Shown piece after piece: positions 8,788 to 16,156 of a stretch of DNA of 64,000 nt (its first letter is position 1; each line of letters begins with the position of its first letter). The DNA is from DAOUJI01 sp965219565. Lineage in GTDB: Bacteria; Chloroflexota; Dehalococcoidia; Lucifugimonadales; JAGWBF01. Below the pieces are notes generated by a model. That model worked only from the letters and a program-made list of their open reading frames with translations. It had not been told where the DNA came from and did no database searches. Position numbers and translations under genes: made by a program. The DNA lies in contig OZ244780.1 of assembly GCA_965219565.1 (NCBI GenBank), positions 806,001-870,000 of the forward strand. Reading direction: 5' to 3'.

Positions 8788-9894
8788 ATGCCTACCGCGT
8801 ATGTGAAGGGAAGAGTCTTCAACTTTGAATATTCCATTGGCGGCACCGGTTTGGCCGGAAACGGATTCTTCTACCCCTCGGACTTTGCAGTGGGCGCCGA
8901 TGGATTGCTCTACGTCCTGAGCAAGAGCATCGAGTTCGCCCCCGCAGCTGGAATTACTTGTTGCACTTTCGAACCGAAGGTGCTCTGGGAAAGCCGGGGC
9001 AACGACTTTCTGAAGGACACGGGACCTCTGCCCAGCGCCATAGCGGTGGACAAGGACAGGACGGTCTACGTGGCCGACGAGTTCAACAACCGGATCTATT
9101 TGTATGACGACGAAGGTTCGTACGCAGGGGTCTGGCGGGAGGGAGACCAGTACGCACCCGCCCCCGGTGAACGAATATTCGAGGCGCAGAACACGGTTAA
9201 CAAGGGAACGCCTCTGGGGCTGTACCTGCAGAAGGTCGGCGCCCGAGACACGTCGGGAGACGGCGAAATCAACGGGGCCATGGGTCTCGTGTTCGACAAC
9301 GAAGAAAACCTCTATGTCTCCGACAGCCACAACCACCGCATCCAGGTGTTTAAGAAGGACGGTACCTTCCTCAGGAAGTGGGGAACCTATGGAGACGGTC
9401 CAGGTCAGTTCAATCTGCCCTGGGGCTTGACCATAGACAAAGAAGGGTTCGTCTACGTGGCCGACTGGAAGAACTCCAGGGTCCAGAAGTTCACGCCCGA
9501 CGGAGAGTACGTGGACACCATCGGAGGACCCGGCTCGGGTGAGGGAGAGTTGGACCGCCCTTCCGGCGTGGCGGTGGACAAGGACGGCGACATCTACGTC
9601 GTGGACTGGAAGGCGGCGCGGCTGAACATATACGACTCCGAAGGGACGTATTTATGGAAGTTCCTGGGAGACTGTGAACGCCCTTCAGTCTGGTCCCAGG
9701 CAAGGATCGACTCGAACCTGGACATCACCAGGGCCAGGAAGAGGGCGGACATTTCCAGGGAGAAGTTCTTCCGTGTGCCGGTGGCGGTGCGAGTGGACGA
9801 CGAGGGCCGGGTCATGGTCCTGGAGTCCGTGGGTTCCCGCATCCAGATATACGTCAAAGAGCAGGACTGGACCGACCCCCCGTTCAACTTGTAG
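8788..9894 (+). CDS. NHL-repeat beta-propeller protein
   Basis: A 368-residue protein built of NHL repeats, seen as recurrent units such as PSAIAVDKDRTVYVADEFNN, DNEENLYVSDSHNHRIQVF, DKEGFVYVADWKNSRVQKF and DKDGDIYVVDWKAARLNIY. About six blades would form a closed propeller. NHL propellers mediate protein or ligand binding and some are lyases; no catalytic signature is evident. No signal peptide is apparent. RBS GGGGG lies close to the ATG. It is likely co-transcribed with the DUF1800 gene, replacing the usual DUF1501 partner. Confidence 0.88.
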   Translation: MPTAYVKGRVFNFEYSIGGTGLAGNGFFYPSDFAVGADGLLYVLSKSIEFAPAAGITCCTFEPKVLWESRGNDFLKDTGPLPSAIAVDKDRTVYVADEFNNRIYLYDDEGSYAGVWREGDQYAPAPGERIFEAQNTVNKGTPLGLYLQKVGARDTSGDGEINGAMGLVFDNEENLYVSDSHNHRIQVFKKDGTFLRKWGTYGDGPGQFNLPWGLTIDKEGFVYVADWKNSRVQKFTPDGEYVDTIGGPGSGEGELDRPSGVAVDKDGDIYVVDWKAARLNIYDSEGTYLWKFLGDCERPSVWSQARIDSNLDITRARKRADISREKFFRVPVAVRVDDEGRVMVLESVGSRIQIYVKEQDWTDPPFNL

Positions 9895-10076
9895 GGGACG
9901 CCCCTGTTTGGATTTTCCGCAGACTTGGCCGTCATGCCGTAACAGGCTGGCGGCCATATCATCGCACTTACATTACACTACGGAGGGTGCGGAAAATCCT
10001 CTTAACTAGTCAACTAGTGGGTATATCTGGACATCCGTTGTATCGCACTTTGCTGATTGCTCACAATAGGATTGTA

Positions 10077-10367
10077 TTAGGGTCTCCAAAGGCACACTTC
10101 GTGCAAATGGAAATCCTTGGCATCTTCATGTAGGATTGAGCTGTCTGGACCCTCGATCCGGTGAGTCGTAGCAATGTGTTTGCTGTTTGGTAGACTATGC
10201 TTTACAATTCGGCTAATGGCATCTGGATAGTGATGTGAAGGAAGATCCCTACTGGGTAACGGTAAACTGACCAATCTGCCATCCTTAATTTTCGACCAGA
10301 TATCAAATTCATCGAACAGACTGTCTAGTAACTCGATCGAGATTTGGACGGTGGGTTTCCGGCGCAA
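10077..10367 (-). CDS. Hypothetical protein, 96 residues
   Basis: Small basic protein with no domain I can name. The TTG start is supported by a strong ribosome-binding site, GGGGAGG at 10374-10380 on the minus strand, about six bases upstream. The C-terminal part (ATTHRIEG, then HEDAKDFHLHEVCLWRP) looks like a conserved protein end rather than noise. It lies in an AT-richer patch, divergent from the next ORF with under 40 bases between starts. Function unknown. Confidence 0.55.
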   Translation of the reverse strand: MRRKPTVQISIELLDSLFDEFDIWSKIKDGRLVSLPLPSRDLPSHHYPDAISRIVKHSLPNSKHIATTHRIEGPDSSILHEDAKDFHLHEVCLWRP

Positions 10368-10404
10368 TTGTTCCTCCCCTATTTAGGATGACAGTGAGTA
10401 TTCC

Positions 10405-10779
10405 ATGAACGAGCTGATCACACTACTGCGGTGTTACCTAGCGTCTTCGAGGAGTTTCGTTGAGTGCTCTGAATGGCTAGCTGGCGTCGATTGGGATGAT
10501 CCGAACCTAGCCGATGCGGATAAAGAGACGGTTGGGCTGTTTGAGATGTTGACCACTGAGGTTGCTGAAGGTCTGCGTGAAGAGCGGGAGTTTCGGGAGG
10601 CTGCTGCTGAATTTCTAAGTCGTAAGACGTCAGAAAGATTCAGTGAGCAATCTTTTGCGGATATCTCGACTTCCGTGGGAACAGCCATCGCCCAAAGTAC
10701 TATTGTAGAGGTGGTTGTGTTTGGCGGCCAGGGGTCACGATCCTGGAATATATCACCTCTAACGGTACTTTCGTCATAA
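10405..10779 (+). CDS. Hypothetical protein, 124 residues
   Basis: Acidic, helix-rich protein (DADKETVGLFEMLTTEVAEG, then long charged helices) with no recognised domain. The ribosome-binding site is weak. Its last 80 bases overlap the convergent gene at 10700, which looks more certain, so the true C-terminus or the gene itself may differ. Composition is AT-richer than core genes nearby, as for the whole patch. It could be a small accessory or regulatory protein. Confidence 0.4.
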   Translation: MNELITLLRCYLASSRSFVECSEWLAGVDWDDPNLADADKETVGLFEMLTTEVAEGLREEREFREAAAEFLSRKTSERFSEQSFADISTSVGTAIAQSTIVEVVVFGGQGSRSWNISPLTVLSS

Positions 10780-11155
10780 GTTGATCATCCACAAATATTT
10801 GGAACCAGTAAATTCCAGGCATTTCCAAAGGCATGTTCATTCTAGCCAACAAGTTCTGTCCTTTGTTTTCACCCTCCAGATGGGCTGACAGGGTTATCGG
10901 TTCCAAGGTTTCACCAGAAGGCAGTTGGGGGACAATCTTAACCGGGTGAGAGCCACGAGCATCACCGGATTTCAACGCTATCACCAGCGTCCAGTTTAGC
11001 TGCGTAGGCGGCATTTGCTCGGGAGCGTTTGGTCCTGTTGCCGTAGTGGTCATTCGATCAACAATCCGAATTAGGGACAGTATACCTGACCCTTCTTGCA
11101 GCACTTGCTCACAAAATGTTGCCGCGGTGATATAAGGTCCTCGCTCAAATGGCAT
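10700..11155 (-). CDS. DUF6941-like protein
   Basis: A 151-residue protein opening with PYITAATFCEQVLQEGSGIL and SLIRIVDRMT, then a beta-rich region with LVIALKSGDARGSHPVKI and a final YWFQIFVDDQLMTKVPLEV. This layout matches the DUF6941 family of small beta-sandwich proteins of unknown role, often found in accessory regions; the family name is from memory and tentative. AAGGAAAG before the ATG is a good ribosome-binding site. It is convergent with and overlaps the preceding ORF. Confidence 0.7.
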   Translation of the reverse strand: MPFERGPYITAATFCEQVLQEGSGILSLIRIVDRMTTTATGPNAPEQMPPTQLNWTLVIALKSGDARGSHPVKIVPQLPSGETLEPITLSAHLEGENKGQNLLARMNMPLEMPGIYWFQIFVDDQLMTKVPLEVIYSRIVTPGRQTQPPLQ

Positions 11156-11421
11156 AGACTTTCCTTAAACCATTGAATGTATGAATTACCGAATAGATTA
11201 TTGCTGACGTGAGGGTTGTACCACCTGGTATGTTAGTGTGACAAGAGATTGTCTTCGTATATTTTAGTCGAGGGAGTGTACTGCGTTGCCTAGAGGCCTA
11301 GTGCAGTGGGGGTAGGTAGATATAAAGTTGGCCTGACTTAGGACGTCCAAATTTACTGTACTAAAGAAAACTAACCTGATGACCATTGTCGTGCGGACCA
11401 TTGTCCGGCGTTGGAATAACA

Positions 11422-11497
11422 TGGTAGGCCGTCAGGGAATCGAACCCTGGACACCCGGATTAAAAGTCCGGCGCTCTGCCAACTGAGCTAACGGCCC
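11422..11497 (-). tRNA. tRNA-Lys (UUU anticodon)
   Basis: Reading the minus strand gives a cloverleaf: acceptor GGGCCGT pairs with ACGGCCT, the D-arm contains GCTCAGTTGGCAGAGC, the anticodon arm CCGGACTTTTAATCCGG presents TTT, and the T-arm is CCAGGGTTCGAATCCCTGG. The 3' CCA is encoded at 11422-11424. UUU reads AAA and AAG lysine codons. A promoter lies just upstream. Confidence 0.97.
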
Positions 11498-11525
11498 ACA
11501 CTGCTGCTTGAGCAAGCAGAGTACG

Positions 11526-11554
11526 ATTCTATCAAGCGCCCCTTCCGTCGGCAA
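11526..11554 (-). promoter_or_regulatory. Promoter for tRNA-Lys
   Basis: On the minus strand TTGCCG (11549-11554), a 17-base spacer and TAGAAT (11526-11531). It would start transcription about 20 bases ahead of the mature tRNA. Confidence 0.55.
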
Positions 11555-11622
11555 CCGGGCTATGGCCGATCTACTGCGTTTATGGGGCTCCGTTATTGTT
11601 CTCGGCAAGGGCCAGATGGCTA

Positions 11623-11652
11623 TTGACACCCGTTCTTTAGCCACCCTATAAT
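11623..11652 (+). promoter_or_regulatory. Sigma-70 promoter for pyrG
   Basis: Consensus TTGACA (11623-11628), an 18-base spacer and consensus TATAAT (11647-11652). The leader to the pyrG start would be about 110 bases. No attenuator hairpin with T-tract was seen in it. Confidence 0.75.
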
Positions 11653-11768
11653 TCGAATTGGACTTCAGACGCGGGCCTTTCGAGGCGTCTCCGTCCACTT
11701 CGTTTCCCCCGATGACTCTCCCAGCATGATGCTTGCCTTTTCCCAGGACTTGGACAGGCGCCCTTTGT

Positions 11769-13400
11769 ATGAGCGCTAAGTACGTATTCGTCACCGGAGG
11801 GGTCGTAAGTTCCGTCGGGAAAGGGATCAGCGTCGCCTCCATTGGTCGTATCCTCAAGAGCCGCGGCATATCCGTATCGGTGATGAAACTGGACCCCTAC
11901 CTTAATGTGGACCCCGGCACCATGTCTCCCTACCAGCACGGCGAAGTGTTCGTTACGCGGGACGGCGGCGAGACGGACATGGACCTGGGCCATTACGAGA
12001 GATTCATCGACCTGGAGCTCACCAAGTCGTCCAACCTCACCGCCGGCCAAGTGTACGGGGCTATCCTGACCAAGGAGCGACGAGGGGACTTCCTAGGCGG
12101 CACTATACAGGCTGTGCCCCACGTCACCAACGAGATAAAGTCGAGAATTCTGGACTTGGCCGAGGAGTCGGCTGCTGACGTAATCGTCGTCGAGGTCGGC
12201 GGCACCGTCGGAGACATCGAGGGCCTTCCATTCCTGGAAGCGATACGGCAAATGCGTAATGAGGTGGGCAGGGACAACGTGTTCTATATCCACGTCACAC
12301 TTCTGCTCCACATGTCCGCTACGGGAGAGCTCAAGACCAAGCCGACCCAGCACAGCGTCAAGGAGCTTCGCACCATCGGAATTCAGCCGGACTGTCTCAT
12401 CTGCCGCAGCGACCATGAGATGACGGACTCGATTAAGGACAAGCTCGCTCTGTTCTGCGACGTGACACGGGATGCCATCATACCCCTTATGAACGTTCCC
12501 ACCGTCTACCAGGCCCCCCTTATCCTGGAGGACTACGGCTTGGGAGACTTGCTGGTCAAGTCCCTCAGTCTCCGAAGCAACGGCAGGGACATGACAGATT
12601 GGTCGAACATGGTGGACAGGATTTGCCAGCCTAAGGAAAGGCTGCCCATTGCCCTGGTCGGCAAGTATGTCGAGCTTCCCGACGCCTACATATCCGTCAA
12701 CGAGGCCCTGAAACACGCGGGCCTCTTTCATGACCGGGACGTGGACATCCAGTGGGTGCATTCCGAAGACATCGAGCGGGACGGCCCCGACGACCTGCTC
12801 AAGACCGTCTCCGGAATCATCGTGCCCGGGGGGTTCGGCCCGAGAGGTGTGGAAGGCATGATTGCCACGGCGAAGTACGCCAGGGTCAACAAGATTCCCT
12901 ACCTGGGCTTGTGTCTAGGACTTCAGATGATGGTGGTGGAGTACGCGAGGAACGTGCTGGGTCTTAACGGCGCCCACTCGTCGGAGATGGACGACACCAC
13001 CGAGTTCCCCGTAATAGACATCATGCCAGACCAGCGTGATATAACCGAGAAAGGCGGGACGATGCGCCTTGGGGTATATCCGTGCAAGCTCACCGAGAAG
13101 AGCCGCTCTCAGGCGGCCTATCATAAGTCCGAGGTGGCTGAGCGACACCGCCATAGGTTCGAGGTCAATAACAGCTTTCGCGAAGACTTGGAGAATCGGG
13201 GCCTTCTGGCCGGCGGAATATCCCCGGACGGACGGCTGGTCGAGATTACCGAGGTCGTGGACCATCCATTCATGATCGGAGTCCAGTTCCATCCCGAGTT
13301 CCTGTCCAGACCCAACCGACCCCACCCGTTGTTCCGGGACTTTCTGGCGGCAGCGAAAGAGACCTTGAGGGAGGGCGCACAACCCGCGCTTCCATTCTAG
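11769..13400 (+). CDS. pyrG: CTP synthase
   Basis: A 543-residue CTP synthase, normal length. It aminates UTP to CTP using glutamine and ATP, the last step of pyrimidine nucleotide synthesis. The N-terminal synthase domain begins KYVFVTGGVVSSVGKG (P-loop) and has VEVGGTVGDIEG. The C-terminal class I glutamine amidotransferase carries GLCLGLQ with nucleophile Cys382 and GVQFHPEF with the catalytic His-Glu pair. The ATG at 11769 is preferred because homologs begin at MSAKYVF-like sequence; the upstream in-frame TTG at 11733 adds an unconserved tail. A strong promoter precedes it and the transaldolase gene follows. Confidence 0.98.
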   Translation: MSAKYVFVTGGVVSSVGKGISVASIGRILKSRGISVSVMKLDPYLNVDPGTMSPYQHGEVFVTRDGGETDMDLGHYERFIDLELTKSSNLTAGQVYGAILTKERRGDFLGGTIQAVPHVTNEIKSRILDLAEESAADVIVVEVGGTVGDIEGLPFLEAIRQMRNEVGRDNVFYIHVTLLLHMSATGELKTKPTQHSVKELRTIGIQPDCLICRSDHEMTDSIKDKLALFCDVTRDAIIPLMNVPTVYQAPLILEDYGLGDLLVKSLSLRSNGRDMTDWSNMVDRICQPKERLPIALVGKYVELPDAYISVNEALKHAGLFHDRDVDIQWVHSEDIERDGPDDLLKTVSGIIVPGGFGPRGVEGMIATAKYARVNKIPYLGLCLGLQMMVVEYARNVLGLNGAHSSEMDDTTEFPVIDIMPDQRDITEKGGTMRLGVYPCKLTEKSRSQAAYHKSEVAERHRHRFEVNNSFREDLENRGLLAGGISPDGRLVEITEVVDHPFMIGVQFHPEFLSRPNRPHPLFRDFLAAAKETLREGAQPALPF

Positions 13401-13410
13401 AACCGGTCTA

Positions 13411-13464
13411 GAACCGGAGCCGAATTGTCTCTTAGCGGACAACATCGACCGGCTCTGCCGGTTC
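13411..13464. other. Inverted repeat between pyrG and transaldolase
   Basis: GAACCGGAGCCG (13411-13422) pairs with CGGCTCTGCCGGTTC (13450-13464) apart from a three-base bulge. A short tandem TCTAGAACCGG duplication sits just before it at the pyrG stop. There is no T-tract, so Rho-independent termination is unlikely; it may be a processing or stability hairpin. Confidence 0.4.
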
Positions 13465-13497
13465 AAGCCAAACCAAAGTGTGTGATGAGGTGTGATG

Positions 13498-14154
13498 ATG
13501 GAGCTGTTTCTGGACACCGCGAATATAGATGAAATACGCAGCGCAGCAAGAATGGGCGTCATAAAGGGTGTAACCACCAACCCCTCTCTTGCTGCAAAAG
13601 AGGGCATTGGCAAGCTTTCAGCCTACAAGGAAGCTGTGCAGGAGATTGCCAACATTCTGGACGGCCCAATTTCCGTAGAGGTGGTCAGCCAGGACGTGGA
13701 AGGGATGATAACCGAGGGCAGGGACATCGTTGACTGGATTCCCAACCCCTGGGTCAAGCTGCCTTCCACTCCGGCGGGCATCGAGGCCATGTCCGTCCTG
13801 ACCGGGGACGGCATCAGAGTAAACCAGACCCTCTGTTTCTCCGTGAACCAGGCCCTGCTGGGCGCCCAGGCCGGAGCCACGGCGGTCAGCCCCTTCATTG
13901 GCCGTCTGGATGACATAGGCCAGGACGGAATGGACGTGGTGGAGGACATAGTGGAGATATTCTCCAACTACGAAATCGAGACCAGAGTGCTGGCAGCCAG
14001 CATCAGGAACCCATTGCACTGCGTCATGGCCGCCAAGGTTGGAGCGCATATCGCAACCCTTCCCTATTCGGTGCTGATGCAGATGTTCAAGCACCCTCTG
14101 ACCGATGCAGGTCAGACGCGATTCCTGCAGGACTGGGAGAAGGTCTCCCAATAG
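13498..14154 (+). CDS. tal: Transaldolase, TalC/Fsa type
   Basis: A 218-residue short transaldolase/fructose-6-phosphate aldolase family enzyme, a class I aldolase acting in the non-oxidative pentose phosphate pathway. Visible motifs are FLDTANIDEI, GVTTNPSL, WVKLPSTPAG with the Schiff-base Lys, AVSPFIGRLDDIG, and the C-terminal HPLTDAG...FLQDW. Of three stacked in-frame starts (GTG, ATG, ATG), the last at 13498 is best placed behind TGAGG at 13486-13490. Whether it is true transaldolase or F6P aldolase cannot be settled by eye; transaldolase is the common activity in this subgroup. Confidence 0.92.
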   Translation: MELFLDTANIDEIRSAARMGVIKGVTTNPSLAAKEGIGKLSAYKEAVQEIANILDGPISVEVVSQDVEGMITEGRDIVDWIPNPWVKLPSTPAGIEAMSVLTGDGIRVNQTLCFSVNQALLGAQAGATAVSPFIGRLDDIGQDGMDVVEDIVEIFSNYEIETRVLAASIRNPLHCVMAAKVGAHIATLPYSVLMQMFKHPLTDAGQTRFLQDWEKVSQ

Positions 14155-14249
14155 CTCTTGACGCCACTGGAGGCGTCCGCCGGACCGCCACGATAGCTAT
14201 CGAATTTCGACAAACCAGCGGCCCGGCTCCCAACATCAGGAGGAAGTAA

Positions 14250-15545
14250 ATGACCACGACAAAAGAGCCACCGATGGTGACCATAGCTGACCTGGACGTC
14301 AAGTCCAAGGAGGAGCTTGTCTCCATCGCCGAGGAGGCGGGCCTGGACGCCAACGGCCAGCTGGCCAGTCGCCCCAGGGATGAAGTCCTCAACAAGGTGC
14401 TCCAGTTCATAGCCGATAAGCAGGGGCTTTCTGCTCTAGGCATACTGGAGACGATGTCGGAAGGCTACGGCTTCCTGCGTCAGAAGGCCCTTCGGCCCGC
14501 CTCGGGGGACGTCTACGTGTCCCAGTCCCAGATACGCCGATTCGCCCTGAAGACCGGGGACATGGTGTCCGGCCAGGTGCGCCCTCCCAAGGACGGCGAG
14601 CGCTACTTCGGGATGGTGCGGGTCGAAAAGGTCAACGGGCTCAACCCCGACGACGCCAGGTCCCGCCAGAACTTCGAGTACCTGACCCCGATCTTCCCCG
14701 ACGAGCACATCAAACTGGAGACCGTCTCCAACAACCTCACCACCAGGATGATCGATCTGTTCTCCCCCATCGGTCTGGGACAGCGAGGCCTTATCGTGTC
14801 GCCGCCCAAGGCCGGAAAGACGACGGTCCTCAAGCACATAGCCAATGGCGTAACCACCAACTGCCCCGAGGCCGAGCTAATGGTGGTGCTGATAGGGGAG
14901 CGGCCTGAAGAGGTCACCGACATGCGCCGCTCGGTGAACGGCGAGGTGTTCGCCTCCACCTTCGACGACTCGGTGGAAGACCAATGCCGTGTGGGAGAGC
15001 TGGCCCTGGAACGGGCCAAGCGGCTGGTCGAAAACGAAGTTGACGTTGTGATCCTGCTGGACAGCATCACGAGGTTCACCAGGGCCTATAACTTGGCCGT
15101 CCCCTCCAGCGGACGCACCCTGTCCGGCGGCATAGACCCGGTGGCCCTCTACCCGCCTAAGCGATTCTTCGGCGCCGCCCGCAACGTGGAGCACGGCGGC
15201 AGCCTGACCATCATTGCCACCTGCCTGGTGGACACGGGCAGCCGGATGGATGAGGTCATATACGAGGAGTTCAAGGGCACCGGCAACATGGAGCTTCACC
15301 TGGACCGGAGGCTCTCCGAGCGGCGCTTCTTCCCGGCCATCGACATCCAGCGCAGCGGCACCCGGCGCGAAGACCTGTTCTTCGAGGAGACCATGCTTAG
15401 ACAGGTCGTCCTGCTCCGGCGGATGGTGGCTCTGCTCTCCAACGACTCAGTGAACAGCGCGGATGCTACGGAGAAGGTGCTGGAACAGCTAGCGAGGGCC
15501 AAGACGAACAAAGAGTTCCTGGACAACCTGTCCAAAAACTCCTAG
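14250..15545 (+). CDS. rho: Transcription termination factor Rho
   Basis: A 431-residue Rho, a hexameric RNA-dependent ATPase that unwinds RNA-DNA hybrids to end transcription. An N-terminal helical domain is followed by the cold-shock-like RNA-binding fold (GYGFLRQKALRPASGDVYVS, then KTGDMVSGQVRPPKDGERYF), and the ATPase core has Walker A SPPKAGKTT and Walker B VVILLDSITRFTRAYN. The C-terminal QLARAKTNKEFLDNL is typical. AGGAGGAAG lies five bases before the ATG. There is no large insertion in the N-terminal domain, unlike actinobacterial Rho. A small GACGCC/GGCGTC hairpin sits upstream. Confidence 0.98.
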   Translation: MTTTKEPPMVTIADLDVKSKEELVSIAEEAGLDANGQLASRPRDEVLNKVLQFIADKQGLSALGILETMSEGYGFLRQKALRPASGDVYVSQSQIRRFALKTGDMVSGQVRPPKDGERYFGMVRVEKVNGLNPDDARSRQNFEYLTPIFPDEHIKLETVSNNLTTRMIDLFSPIGLGQRGLIVSPPKAGKTTVLKHIANGVTTNCPEAELMVVLIGERPEEVTDMRRSVNGEVFASTFDDSVEDQCRVGELALERAKRLVENEVDVVILLDSITRFTRAYNLAVPSSGRTLSGGIDPVALYPPKRFFGAARNVEHGGSLTIIATCLVDTGSRMDEVIYEEFKGTGNMELHLDRRLSERRFFPAIDIQRSGTRREDLFFEETMLRQVVLLRRMVALLSNDSVNSADATEKVLEQLARAKTNKEFLDNLSKNS

Positions 15546-15804
15546 TCTCTCCGAACCCTTAGCTCTGCTCCCATGCCTTGGGTAACCTCAGCACGCCGGT
15601 GTGGTGTTCCTCGCGTCCCGCGGGTTTCGGCCCCGGCTCAAGCCCAGACAGGCTAGGCGTCTGTAGGACGAGGGCGTTCTTAAAACACCGGCCATCACCG
15701 GGATTCCTCAATCCCGCCAGTCTTGTTCAGACGGGGCCTTCAGCATCCTCAGCAGAGGCGAGGAAATGCCTCTAACAGAATCGCGCCAAAGCCCGCCGTT
15801 TTTC

Positions 15805-15833
15805 TTGACATGCAGTGTCTGACTCGCTATAGT
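15805..15833 (+). promoter_or_regulatory. Strong sigma-70 promoter P1
   Basis: Consensus TTGACA (15805-15810), an exact 17-base spacer and TATAGT (15828-15833). The predicted transcript would meet a terminator about 115 bases later. Confidence 0.75.
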
Positions 15834-15839
15834 CTCCCT

Positions 15840-15954
15840 AGCTTTCACCGAGCGGGTGAAGCGTACCCTGGAGTGAGCTTCTAGTTTGAGTGTTGCAATA
15901 CTTCATAACGCTGACTTTCCTGGCGCCCCAGCCTAATCGAATGGGGCGATTTTT
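15840..15954 (+). ncRNA. Candidate short RNA or attenuated leader
   Basis: Between P1 and the terminator lies about 115 bases of non-coding DNA that can fold: TTCACC-GAGC-GGGTGAA forms a tight hairpin near the 5' end, and a GC-rich terminator stem closes the 3' end. It matches no riboswitch class I can recall (SAM, TPP, cobalamin, c-di-GMP-I, fluoride and glycine signatures are absent). It may be a free small RNA or the terminated form of the surface-protein leader. Confidence 0.4.
15924..15954 (+). terminator. Intrinsic terminator upstream of the surface protein gene
   Basis: CGCCCCA (15924-15930) pairs perfectly with TGGGGCG (15942-15948) across an 11-base loop, followed by ATTTTT. It lies inside the 5' region of the following gene, between two promoters. 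Confidence 0.7.
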
Positions 15955-15980
15955 AGGTCAGAAAACCCGCTTGGAAGTCC

Positions 15981-16010
15981 TTGACAGGGATTCCGTATGG
16001 TGATTGAATA
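15981..16010 (+). promoter_or_regulatory. Sigma-70-like promoter P2
   Basis: Consensus TTGACA (15981-15986), an 18-base spacer and TGAATA (16005-16010). It lies after the terminator and would drive the surface protein gene with a leader of about 140 bases. Confidence 0.5.
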
Positions 16011-16156
16011 GTCTGGGTCATTCATAGGGAAGGACTCACGTTTAATACTACGTGCATGGAACAAGTGAGAATCGCAGCCGGGTCCCTCGCCAATTCACGA
16101 TACGTGGTGAGGCCAAATCTATTTCAGACGGCGTTGGCGGTTAGGGGAGTTAGAGC

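Larger units (their letters stand above)
15546..16156. other. 611-base regulatory region ahead of the surface protein gene
   Basis: No credible ORF. The first 250 bases after rho hold nothing I recognise. The rest holds promoter P1 (15805-15833), a short transcribed segment ending in an intrinsic terminator (15924-15954), a second promoter P2 (15981-16010), and a leader with a small CACGT/ACGTG hairpin. Confidence 0.6.
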
